From the NCBI RefSeq assembly GCF_022012475.1, contig NZ_JAKLWS010000014.1, positions 38,873 to 102,872 of the forward strand: 64,000 nucleotides of DNA. Reading direction: 5' to 3'. Made by a program: the position numbers and the translations under genes. Below are positions 45,330 through 53,306 of the stretch, piece by piece. How positions within the stretch are numbered: the stretch's first letter is position 1; each line of letters begins with the position of its first letter. The notes beneath the pieces were generated by a model, which was not told the DNA's origin, made no database searches, and worked only from the letters and a program-made list of their open reading frames with translations. The stretch comes from Rhodohalobacter sulfatireducens (lineage in GTDB: Bacteria > Bacteroidota > Rhodothermia > Balneolales > Balneolaceae).

Positions 45330-45691
45330 AATAATCAACTTATCATAGTCTTGCAATTGCAAAATTTACCAGTAGCAGATTTGATTAAAACCACAAAGTC
45401 ACAGTGTTTTTTCACAAAGAGCACAACGCTGAGACTCTTCCCTTGTGAATCTTATATTCAATTGTGGCCATTAAATCACGTTCATCCACCGAAAAAGACA
45501 ATAGAAGATAGTTTGTATTCAGCTGGTGCCTGCCCCTTTGGGGATTGTTTCTTTCACCTGCCGAATGAAACGTTTTGCAGCTTCAAAATTCGCCAGACGA
45601 AAGAATCAATCGTCAGGTGAAGTTAAAAAATGGGTGGTGTTTACAAACCAATAGCAATTGAACACCCCTCCCGACTAAAGTCGGACTCCCC
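45330..45691. other. Intergenic region between convergent genes
   Basis: 362 bases without convincing coding sequence. A CACAAAGTCACAG/CACAAAGAGCACA direct pair lies around 45394-45426, and the double hairpin at 45671-45701 ends it. A 90-codon forward frame across it lacks family features. Confidence 0.45.
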
Positions 45692-45701
45692 TCAAGGGGA
45701 G
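45671..45701. repeat. Double hairpin overlapping the S1/P1 nuclease stop
   Basis: CCGAC/GTCGG (45671-45684) and CTCCCCT-ca-AGGGGAG (45686-45701). The nuclease stop codon falls inside the second stem, so the final codons are part of the element. Compare 780-815 after GH32. Confidence 0.6.
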
Positions 45702-46474
45702 ACTTCTCCATAAATCTCATTCAAGACACCGGCCATACGGATGCCAGCCTGGAGCAATCTCTTGTAAATAATCTCTTTATTGTAATACCTGTATTCATAA
45801 CTGAGTCGCATATCATCGGGCAAATCATATACTTCATCCCGATATTCCATCGACTCATAGGCCCAGTCTCGTACGGAATCATCCTGCCAGTCCTCAATCT
45901 GATCGTGAGTAGCAGTATCCAGCTCTTTCGCCAATTCGGTATAACTAAGTTGAAACGATTCAATCATTCCGCTGTCCCACACGCGGTGTATATTGGAATC
46001 ATCACCAAACCACTGTAGACGTACATCATTCCCGCCACGGTCTTCGCCATTCCCCACGTGTAGCGGTTGGTGGATGTCACCGATCATATGTATCACCAGT
46101 TTCAATTTTTCACTCTCCTCTTCTTTGGTAAGATTCCCGGTTTTTAACTCCTCAATTAATGTCTCCAGTGCCCAAATGATATCGCCGCTTTCTTCCTGTA
46201 TATCGGGGTCATACTCCTCCCCGTCCGGGATGGTAACATAGTGCCAGGTATCAAAATCGTAGCTGTCATCGGATCGAATATCGTCCATCCAAACCGTTGA
46301 GACGGCAATCGACCGATCACCCAAAATATTGTTTACTCTTGCTTTTGCAAGATCATTCAGGTGTTTTTCGGCAATTTCACCGGATACGTAATGCCCGATC
46401 TGCCCCCATCTTTCGGTTTGATCTGAATCAATAAAAAGGCCTGTAAGTAATAAAAATGAAATCAAAAAATGCAT
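45692..46474 (-). CDS. S1/P1-type zinc nuclease
   Basis: I choose the ATG at 46474 (260 residues) because it begins a good signal peptide, MHFLISFLLLTGLFIDS; the frame extends to 46558 without such a start. The mature protein begins near ERWGQIGHYVSGEIAEKHL, with Trp and His of the trinuclear zinc site at the expected N-terminal place. It continues with WMDDIRSD, FDTWHYV, VIHMIGDIHQPLHVGNGEDR and GNDVRLQW, in which the remaining His/Asp ligands lie. It is an exported single-strand/3'-nucleotidase. The C-terminal five residues are encoded by a repeat. Confidence 0.92.
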   Translation of the reverse strand: MHFLISFLLLTGLFIDSDQTERWGQIGHYVSGEIAEKHLNDLAKARVNNILGDRSIAVSTVWMDDIRSDDSYDFDTWHYVTIPDGEEYDPDIQEESGDIIWALETLIEELKTGNLTKEEESEKLKLVIHMIGDIHQPLHVGNGEDRGGNDVRLQWFGDDSNIHRVWDSGMIESFQLSYTELAKELDTATHDQIEDWQDDSVRDWAYESMEYRDEVYDLPDDMRLSYEYRYYNKEIIYKRLLQAGIRMAGVLNEIYGEVSP

Positions 46475-46564
46475 AGCTGTCTGTTTTTCTTTATAAGATA
46501 AGAGCTTTATTGTTAGCAGAAAGTAAAAATGTTTGATGGGTTTAGAAACCACTTCCATGCAAAA

Positions 46565-46630
46565 GACCTGTCAGGTATTGATTGTTCATTTGAAGGATTA
46601 AGCTCAATTAGAAACGAAACCTGACAGGTC
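46565..46630. repeat. ACCTGTCAGGT-type inverted repeat
   Basis: GACCTGTCAGGT (46565-46576) and ACCTGACAGGTC (46619-46630), a perfect 12-bp inverted repeat with a 42-base loop. Each arm is itself nearly palindromic. It lies between the divergent nuclease and beta-barrel genes. Same family as 14339-14395. Confidence 0.7.
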
Positions 46631-46733
46631 TCCGGCAAGAGCCTAAAATGGGCATCACATGATCATGTCAATGGCAAAAGCTCACTGATTTCGTATTTTT
46701 GTAGGAGTTATTGCTAACTAAATACTGTCCATC

Positions 46734-48071
46734 ATGAGAAAATTGCTGTTTGGCGTCATTGTCTGCCTGTGCCTTCCAGTTCAAACTTTCGCCCAGGAAT
46801 CCGTTGGGTTTTCTGAGCCTGATAATATTCAACCGCTGTTAGATTACCGCTTACCTGAGTGGGGCTATACGAATTTTTACCTGGATTTTTCTACGGATGG
46901 TTCATTCACAAATCGTGAATCTGATGCCCCAAATGATGATGTACTCATATCTCTCAGCCCCCAATATCTCAGATATAAAGAATCTGAATCAAGGATCTCA
47001 AATGCATCTGCAGGTTTACTCTTAAATTACGATTCATTCGAAACAAATGAGAGTGAAATTACAGAGGAGCATCAACGCGGAATTGATATTAGGTTGCCAT
47101 TCAACCTCAGTGAAAAGCTATATAAAGATAATTCAGATATCTTCTTTACCGGCTCATTATTTGGGATTTTAGATTTTGAAAGAGATTATGAACGATTCAT
47201 TGAGGATGGAATATGGAAACGTGAAAATATTCACAGAGACAGAGGTTTTCTAGGATTTTTATCTATTGGCCTGGGTTATGGTCGTCTCAGAAATGTTAAT
47301 CCATTGATCAGGTCTCTTCGCTTGAGTGAACGATATCAAACTTTGCAAACTTCACAGCAATTTAATAATGGCGATATAGTAAATGCGTCTGAGTTGTTTA
47401 CCCAACAATATAGATATAGTCAAGCTTATGATCGACCCATGAAATATTTCTGGCAAGATATGAACAACGTTATATCTCCGGATTTGAATCAACTCAATCC
47501 TTATGACCTCTTTTACCTCACGGATGTGGCTTCTGAAAATATTGGACAAAGACTTGAGGGATGGGAAATTGGAGTAGAACTTGATCTAAGATATAATGTT
47601 AGTCACCACTATAGAAGAAATAAATTACTTAGTACTGAGGAAAGTAATATTAGCAGTAGTGAACTTGAGCTACAACCCAATATGTATATAAGATGGTATA
47701 AAAATTTCACTCTAAGACATCAATTAGGGTTCGAATCTGCATATAGATATTACTATGATCTGAAAAATTCTGATTTTAACGAACATAGCCTAACATCAGA
47801 ATTGAGTTGGTTATATACAATTACAGATCGTTTTATCACCAATACAATTTTCCTATACAGGTACAATAAGAATGACTATGTACCTTCAAGCTATTATCAT
47901 CTTGGAAGATTAGGAGTGAATCTAAATTACTTTATTGAAAACAAGCTATCGTTTTTTGTAAATGCGAGATACTCTACTCAAAAGATTGTAGAAACAAATG
48001 AAAGTTTACTTTCTCGAAATTTTAATTTCTCAGCCGGCCTTCGCTATTACTTCAAACGAGAACTCTTCTAA
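46734..48071 (+). CDS. Predicted outer-membrane beta-barrel protein
   Basis: 445 residues with a signal peptide (about 1-21, ending TFAQ). The rest is made of alternating amphipathic strands rich in Tyr, Asn and Arg, ending with YYFKRELF, a barrel-type terminal Phe. No family was recognised and no plug domain is present. A TATTTTTG sequence at 46694-46701 fits the Bacteroidota -7 element pattern, with no convincing -33 partner. Confidence 0.75.
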   Translation: MRKLLFGVIVCLCLPVQTFAQESVGFSEPDNIQPLLDYRLPEWGYTNFYLDFSTDGSFTNRESDAPNDDVLISLSPQYLRYKESESRISNASAGLLLNYDSFETNESEITEEHQRGIDIRLPFNLSEKLYKDNSDIFFTGSLFGILDFERDYERFIEDGIWKRENIHRDRGFLGFLSIGLGYGRLRNVNPLIRSLRLSERYQTLQTSQQFNNGDIVNASELFTQQYRYSQAYDRPMKYFWQDMNNVISPDLNQLNPYDLFYLTDVASENIGQRLEGWEIGVELDLRYNVSHHYRRNKLLSTEESNISSSELELQPNMYIRWYKNFTLRHQLGFESAYRYYYDLKNSDFNEHSLTSELSWLYTITDRFITNTIFLYRYNKNDYVPSSYYHLGRLGVNLNYFIENKLSFFVNARYSTQKIVETNESLLSRNFNFSAGLRYYFKRELF

Positions 48072-48140
48072 AAACTAATGCCACGAAGACTGAGAGAAAT
48101 AAAAACAATTCCTTTTCTCCGTGCTTCCGTGCCAACACTA

Positions 48141-49112
48141 TCAATCCCGTCGCTCTTCAGCCAGTTTTTTGAACAGTTCTTTCTCTTTTTGGGTGAGATT
48201 TTCCGGAATGGTGATATCTGTTTTCAGGTAGTAATCTCCCTTCTTGCCGGTTTTTTTGAAGTTTGGCAGTCCACGTCCGGCAAGCCGGAAGGTTCTGCCG
48301 TTTTGAGTTTCAGGTGGTATATTCAGCTTAATCTTCCCATTCAGTGTCTGAGCCGTCAATTCTCCACCTAAAACAGCTGTGTAGAGATCCAATGGTACTT
48401 TTTGATAAATATCATTGCCCCTTCGTTTAAACCCTTCAGGGTCCCTTACATTCACTTTCAGGTAAAGATCTCCCTTCGGGCCTCCTACTTGGGAGGCTTG
48501 CCCTTTTCCTTTCAATTTCAGGCGTTTCCCGTCTTCTATACCGGCGGGAATTTTAAGTTTAACTCTCTCTCCGTTTATTCGAAATTGCTTCTCAGTACCG
48601 GTAAGTACATCTTTTAGATCTACATTCACTTCGGCCCTTGTGTCTTGTCCTTTTTGGCGAATATTTTGGCGTGTTCTGCTTTGATATTGCCGGGCTTGAG
48701 ACTGACGACCTCCAAACGGATCGCCCCCACCACCAAAAATGGTTTCAAAGAAACTGGAGAACGGGCTGCCACTTCCACCGTGGCCTCCTCCTCCAAATAT
48801 ATCTTCCATGTTGATTCTCTGGCCACCGCCACGATTGGCGTATTGTTGCCAGTTAAAATCATCGGCACTGGCACCGGCCTGCTGATATTTCTTCCAGTCA
48901 GATCCTACCTGATCATACAACTTTCGCTTTTCGGGGTCTTTTAATACCTCGTAAGCTTCGCCGATCTCCTTAAATTTATCTTCGGCACTCTTATCATCCG
49001 GGTTTTTGTCTGGATGATATTTCGCCGCCAGTTTCCGATACTTTTTCTTTATTTCATCCTGGGATGCATCCCGGGAAACACCTAAAATGTTGTAATAATC
49101 TTTATACTCCAT
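48141..49112 (-). CDS. DnaJ-class co-chaperone, CbpA type
   Basis: 323 residues: J-domain at 1-70 with HPD in [12 protein letters not shown], a Gly/Phe-rich linker ([20 protein letters not shown]), and two C-terminal beta domains ([40 protein letters not shown]). No Cys-rich zinc finger lies between them, so it is a CbpA-like type II J protein, not DnaJ proper. It activates DnaK. AGTGAGGTAAT precedes the ATG. It stands between htrA and the barrel gene. Confidence 0.93.
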   Translation of the reverse strand: MEYKDYYNILGVSRDASQDEIKKKYRKLAAKYHPDKNPDDKSAEDKFKEIGEAYEVLKDPEKRKLYDQVGSDWKKYQQAGASADDFNWQQYANRGGGQRINMEDIFGGGGHGGSGSPFSSFFETIFGGGGDPFGGRQSQARQYQSRTRQNIRQKGQDTRAEVNVDLKDVLTGTEKQFRINGERVKLKIPAGIEDGKRLKLKGKGQASQVGGPKGDLYLKVNVRDPEGFKRRGNDIYQKVPLDLYTAVLGGELTAQTLNGKIKLNIPPETQNGRTFRLAGRGLPNFKKTGKKGDYYLKTDITIPENLTQKEKELFKKLAEERRD

Positions 49113-49230
49113 AATATTACCTCACTATTATATGTAGCAAAAGATATGCCACCACTGATACTATTGCGATTTTGACATAGATAGCACAATATTTTTGCCA
49201 AAATTCAGGTTTCCGACCCCTCGTCCCATA

Positions 49231-49261
49231 AAAAAAGCCCCTGCCAACAAAGACAGGGGCT
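49231..49261 (-). terminator. Intrinsic terminator of htrA
   Basis: AGCCCCTG/CAGGGGCT with a ten-base loop, then TTTTTTTAT on the reverse strand, 27 bases after the htrA stop. Confidence 0.85.
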
Positions 49262-49287
49262 CGCAACCTTAACCATAACCACATGGT

Positions 49288-50778
49288 TTACATCAATTCG
49301 ATAGCAATGAAAACATTTCTACCTTGTCTGTTTACACGCAGCAGAACTGCTTCGGTTTCATCATCTATATAACTTTGAATGGCTGAATAAAATTCATTGG
49401 GATTGTTAACTTCATTCTCGCCAACGCGCGTAATCACATCACCGCGTCGTAATCCCTGCCGGTATGATTGACTGCCCTGGGAAATATTAGTTACAACAAC
49501 GCCTTGCACGTTTTCACTCAAGTCAAGTTGATTACGGATGTTGTCATTTAACCCATCCACAGAGAAACCGAGAGTTTCGCGGAGATCGTTTCTCTGTTCA
49601 TCATTCATATCATTGGTGCTTGCAAGCTGATCAGGACGCTCTGTCAGTTCTACTTCAAACTCCATCTCTTCTCCATCGCGAATAATTTCAAGCGCAATCT
49701 CATCGCCGGGTTTTTTGCTGCCTATAGCAACCTGGAAATCTCTATAGGCACTGACCTGTTCGCCATCAAGACTTACAATTACATCTCCTTCCCGGAGTCC
49801 TGCGTTTGCAGCCGGTGTATCTGGCAGAACTTCACCAATAATTACACCTCTTGCACTTTCGAGGCCAAGAGCGCTTGCCATGGTTCTGTCTACGGTACTA
49901 CCACCAATTCCGAGATAACCTCTTGCTACTCGTCCCTCGGTGATCAATGACTCCATCACATCGCGGGCCATATTGACCGGTATTGCGAAACCTACTCCCT
50001 GGTTTCCGCCACTTCGGCTGGCAATTGCTGTATTAATTCCGACCAGTTCACCATCAAGGTTGATAAGTGCACCCCCCGAATTACCGGGATTAATAGCCGC
50101 ATCGGTCTGGATATAATTTTCATACACATTCAGTCCAACTGATGACCGTCCGCTTGCACTTACAATTCCCATTGAAACTGAATGGGCAAGGTTCGGATTC
50201 AACGGGCTTCCAATTGCCAAGACCATCTCCCCAACGCGGATACTTTCACTATCTCCCATCGCGATGGCAGACAGATCTTCTTCAGATTCAACCTTTAAAA
50301 CGGCAATATCACTGGCAGGATCGGTTCCTACAATTTCTGCATCCACTTCATCACCGTCAAAAAACCGGACGTTGATCTCATCGGCATTTTCAATCACGTG
50401 ATTGTTTGTGATGATATATCCATCGTCAGAAACAATCACGCCTGAACCCAATCCCTGGCGCTGATATTCACGTTCCTGGTCAAATCGCGGATCATCAAAG
50501 AAGAATGAAAAAGGCGATTGTTGTCGCCTTGTAATGGTTTGAGTCGTCGTAATTGTAACAACTGTTTTATTGGTTCTATCCGCAATATTTACAATTGCAT
50601 CATTAAAATCCTTCAGAGTAGTGATTGGCGTCTGATCCGCGGTTGTCTCTGTCTGATTAAACGTTGGTAAATTAAAAACGGATGCGCTATTGGAGCCGTT
50701 ATCCGTGGCGTAGTGTACGCCAATAAAAAGAGACACTACCGCAAACATAGCGGCTATACTAATTTTTAATCGGTCCAT
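49288..50778 (-). CDS. Do/HtrA-family periplasmic serine protease
   Basis: 496 residues. A signal anchor at about 5-25 is followed by a trypsin-like domain with His127 (ITNNHVIEN), Asp157 (ASDIAVLKV) and Ser234 (INPGNSGGALIN) as the triad. Two PDZ domains lie at about 285-380 and 395-490 (RGYLGIGG, GLREGDVIVSLDG; GLRRGDVITRVGE). It degrades or refolds misfolded proteins in the periplasm, often as an oligomer. It ends with its own terminator before dnaJ. Confidence 0.96.
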   Translation of the reverse strand: MDRLKISIAAMFAVVSLFIGVHYATDNGSNSASVFNLPTFNQTETTADQTPITTLKDFNDAIVNIADRTNKTVVTITTTQTITRRQQSPFSFFFDDPRFDQEREYQRQGLGSGVIVSDDGYIITNNHVIENADEINVRFFDGDEVDAEIVGTDPASDIAVLKVESEEDLSAIAMGDSESIRVGEMVLAIGSPLNPNLAHSVSMGIVSASGRSSVGLNVYENYIQTDAAINPGNSGGALINLDGELVGINTAIASRSGGNQGVGFAIPVNMARDVMESLITEGRVARGYLGIGGSTVDRTMASALGLESARGVIIGEVLPDTPAANAGLREGDVIVSLDGEQVSAYRDFQVAIGSKKPGDEIALEIIRDGEEMEFEVELTERPDQLASTNDMNDEQRNDLRETLGFSVDGLNDNIRNQLDLSENVQGVVVTNISQGSQSYRQGLRRGDVITRVGENEVNNPNEFYSAIQSYIDDETEAVLLRVNRQGRNVFIAIELM

Positions 50779-50853
50779 CTGAGAAAAATATTTGATTAGA
50801 TTTTTTAATGTAGTCTAACGTAATAATTCTGTCTTATTGCATAAAATTTTGGC

Positions 50854-50896
50854 TATCAAAAAGATGCCGGAGGCGCATGTTCAATGCGGCTCCGGC
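50854..50896 (-). terminator. Intrinsic terminator of hsp20
   Basis: GCCGGAG/CTCCGGC plus CGCAT/ATGCG form a 12-bp stem with single-base mismatches between them (50866-50896), then TCTTTTTG on the reverse strand. It starts 49 bases after the hsp20 stop. Confidence 0.75.
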
Positions 50897-50944
50897 GCTA
50901 ACTAACCTGCTCTCTTTAGGGGACTAAGTAGAACAGCTCTTTAA

Positions 50945-51373
50945 TTATTTAATTTTAATTTGTTTCTTCATCTGCTTCTCACTCTTATCAACGGTTATAT
51001 TTAGTATTCCATTGTTGTAAGTAGCAGAAACACTGTCAACTTTTACATTTTCCGGCAGTGTAAAAGATCGACTGAAACTACCATAATGAGATTCTACTCT
51101 GTGATAGTGTTTATTGTCGTCTTTCTTCTCAAATTTACGTTCACCGGAAATCGTTAACGTATTATTTTCGATGTTGAGGTCGATATCTTCTTTGTTGATA
51201 CCCGGGACTTCTACATCAATTAAATATTGTTCATCTGTTTCGGAAATATCGATACTTGGAGCGTATGTGCTCTGTCTTGTCGCTACTGCATCATTAAAAA
51301 ACTCATCCATGATGTCTGAAAATCGTTTTCCGAATACGTCTGTGTTTGGCTGATTATATTTTATAAGTGTCAT
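50945..51373 (-). CDS. Small heat-shock protein (Hsp20/alpha-crystallin)
   Basis: 142 residues with an alpha-crystallin domain at about 42-130 (APSIDISETDEQYLIDVEVP, GINKEDIDLNIENNTLTISG, the ATYNNGILNITVDK motif) and a short C-terminal tail ending KKQIKIK. It holds unfolded proteins for ClpB/DnaK. GGAG precedes the ATG by 8 bases. The promoter looks sigma-54 dependent. Confidence 0.95.
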   Translation of the reverse strand: MTLIKYNQPNTDVFGKRFSDIMDEFFNDAVATRQSTYAPSIDISETDEQYLIDVEVPGINKEDIDLNIENNTLTISGERKFEKKDDNKHYHRVESHYGSFSRSFTLPENVKVDSVSATYNNGILNITVDKSEKQMKKQIKIK

Positions 51374-51423
51374 AATTGATCTCCATTTAGTTTCTAATTA
51401 ACATCAATTTCACTTATAAACGT

Positions 51424-51439
51424 TGCAATCACAGTGCCA
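51424..51439 (-). promoter_or_regulatory. Sigma-54 (-24/-12) promoter of hsp20
   Basis: The reverse strand reads TGGCAC-TGTGA-TTGCA, matching the TGGCAC-N5-TTGCW consensus at every fixed position with the required spacing of GG and GC. Transcription would begin about 12 bases further, near 51413, giving a leader of roughly 40 bases before the hsp20 ATG. Confidence 0.8.
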
Positions 51440-51670
51440 AACTGTTTTATATCTGAAACAACTGACAACCTTGAAATATTGTTCTGCAGTTATTTCACTC
51501 TTATAACGTTTACAGACCGTTTGACATTATACAATAGACAAGCTGTCTTTTAAAGACTGTAAACTTGGCGGAGAGATGCTTAAACCGTGATATTAGCTCT
51601 TCTCTTTCTTTTTTCTTTCTAAAATGGGTAAAGTACTACTCAATATTTGAGAGTACATTTACCCATAATA

Positions 51671-51701
51671 AAAAAAGGGAGATTCAACATCTCCCTTTTT
51701 T
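51671..51701. terminator. Terminator of the DAHP synthase gene
   Basis: AAAAAAGGGAGAT/ATCTCCCTTTTTT with a 5-base loop, symmetrical A and T runs, so it can work on both strands. It lies 21 bases after the stop. Confidence 0.85.
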
Positions 51702-51721
51702 ACTTCCTTTGTAATTTCAAT

Positions 51722-53122
51722 CTATCGGTAACTCTGATTCCACTCTTTGGCTATGAGAAATGCCATTTCAAGGCTTTGCTCGTAATTCAATCTTGGATCA
51801 CAGTAGGTTTCGTAGTTATGGCTGAGCCCGTCCTCTTGCAGTCCGTTGGCACCACCTACACATTCGGTTACATTATCTCCGGTAAGTTCTAAGTGTACAC
51901 CTCCGAGGTAACTTGCTTCTGCGCGGTGGACATCAAATGTGAGATCAATCTCTTTCATGATATCATTAAAATTACGGGTCTTCACATTGTTATCCGTGGC
52001 ATAGGTATTTCCATGCATGGGGTCGCAGCTCCAAACAACCGGATGGCCATTTTGTTTAACCGCACGTATGAACGAGGGTAGATTTTTCTCAACATTTTCT
52101 TGCCCCATTCGGGTTATGAGAACAATCTTACCTGCCTCGTGTGATGGATTGATCTTATCCAGGAGGTTCAACAAATTATCAATATCAAAAGGAGGACCCA
52201 CTTTAATCCCTACCGGGTTTTGAATTCCGGTCAAATACTCAACATGAGCACCATCTAACTGCTGGGTTCTGTTACCTAACCATACAAGGTGAGAACTGAG
52301 GTTGAACCATCCCTGCTTTCGTGGAACTCTTCTTGTTTGAGCGGAATCATAAAACAGGTTCAGTGCCTCATGAGATGTATAGAGGTCTACTTTGTGAGCT
52401 GTATTAAACCTATTATTTGGAGTGATCGTCTCCATAAACTTAATAGAATTGTTTATGGAACCAACCATCTGTTCGTACTCTTTGTAAAACTCGTTGTTGT
52501 GCATAAAATCGAGTTCCCACTGCTCGGGATGCTGAAGATCTGCAAATCCTTCATCAGCTAATGCCCTTAGAAAATTCAGTGACAGCGCCGACTTTTGATA
52601 AGCTTCAATCAAACGCTGTGGGTCTGGTTCTCTAGCCTCTTTATTCGGTTTATAACTATTGATCAGGTCGCCCCGGTAATTGAGCATCTTCTCGCCATCC
52701 ACAATTTCAAAATCTTTTGAACGCGGTTTCGCATACTGACCTGCAATCCGTCCCACACGAACAACTTCTGTTCCCATCTCGTGGATCATGATAAAACTCA
52801 TCTGGAGCATCACCTTCAAGAGGTTAACCAGTTTGGTAGATCGGCAGCCATCGAATGTTTCTGCACAATCTCCACCTTGTAACAAAAATGCTTTTCCGTC
52901 TGAAACCTTGGCAAGTTTTTCCTTCAGTGCTTCAATTTCCCATGACGTGATCAGAGGAGGCAGGGCTTTTAATTCTTCAAAAGAAGCTTGCAATTCCTCG
53001 GTATTGGGGTATTCTGGGAGTTGCGTAATCTCTTTATCGTTCCAGGAAAGTGGGTGCCATCCCCGGCCTTCCATAAGATCAGGGACTTCAATTTTATTTG
53101 CTCGTTTGGCGATTGTACTCAT
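51722..53122 (-). CDS. Class II 3-deoxy-7-phosphoheptulonate synthase (DAHP synthase)
   Basis: 466 residues of plant/actinobacterial-type (class II) DAHP synthase. The first signature is WHPLSWNDKEITQLPEYPN, and the metal-binding Cys is in FLLQGGDCAETFDGC. Later blocks are YRGDLINSYKPN, GIQNPVGIKVGP, WSCDPMHGNTYATDNN with the His ligand, and EASYLGGVHLELTGDNVTEC with Glu. It condenses phosphoenolpyruvate and erythrose-4-phosphate, the first step of aromatic amino-acid synthesis. Single gene with its own terminator. Confidence 0.96.
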   Translation of the reverse strand: MSTIAKRANKIEVPDLMEGRGWHPLSWNDKEITQLPEYPNTEELQASFEELKALPPLITSWEIEALKEKLAKVSDGKAFLLQGGDCAETFDGCRSTKLVNLLKVMLQMSFIMIHEMGTEVVRVGRIAGQYAKPRSKDFEIVDGEKMLNYRGDLINSYKPNKEAREPDPQRLIEAYQKSALSLNFLRALADEGFADLQHPEQWELDFMHNNEFYKEYEQMVGSINNSIKFMETITPNNRFNTAHKVDLYTSHEALNLFYDSAQTRRVPRKQGWFNLSSHLVWLGNRTQQLDGAHVEYLTGIQNPVGIKVGPPFDIDNLLNLLDKINPSHEAGKIVLITRMGQENVEKNLPSFIRAVKQNGHPVVWSCDPMHGNTYATDNNVKTRNFNDIMKEIDLTFDVHRAEASYLGGVHLELTGDNVTECVGGANGLQEDGLSHNYETYCDPRLNYEQSLEMAFLIAKEWNQSYR

Positions 53123-53253
53123 TGTTTCAATTACATGGGGTTAAAAAGACACTAAATATAAGCATCATTTATCGAATTGATAAAGTTTAAATATGTTCAT
53201 TCATATATAACGTTAAATGAATGCGTTTCTTTTTTTCCTTGTTGAGATGGATG

Positions 53254-53281
53254 TTGTTCTTACAAACTCTTTGTATCTTTA
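53254..53281 (+). promoter_or_regulatory. Possible promoter of uvrA
   Basis: TTG at 53254-53256, 17 bases, TATCTTTA at 53274-53281, a near match to the Bacteroidota TTG / TAnnTTTG pattern. The leader would be about 20 bases. Confidence 0.3.
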
Positions 53282-53306
53282 AAGTTTTAATCTCAATCCA
53301 CTCCAA

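Larger units (their letters stand above)
51374..51721. other. Promoter region of hsp20 and 3' region of the DAHP synthase
   Basis: 348 bases: the sigma-54 promoter at 51424-51439, about 200 bases of AT-rich DNA with GTTTACAGACCG/AGACTGTAAAC-like arms around 51508-51563, which could be an upstream activator site, and the terminator of the DAHP synthase at 51671-51701. No gene was seen. Confidence 0.6.

Noticed and set aside
45351..45620. Forward 90-codon frame after the macrodomain gene
   Set aside because: No family features and a mixed, repeat-derived composition; probably non-coding.
48078..48371. Forward 97-codon frame after the beta-barrel gene
   Set aside because: Nearly all of it is antisense to the conserved C-terminal domain of dnaJ.
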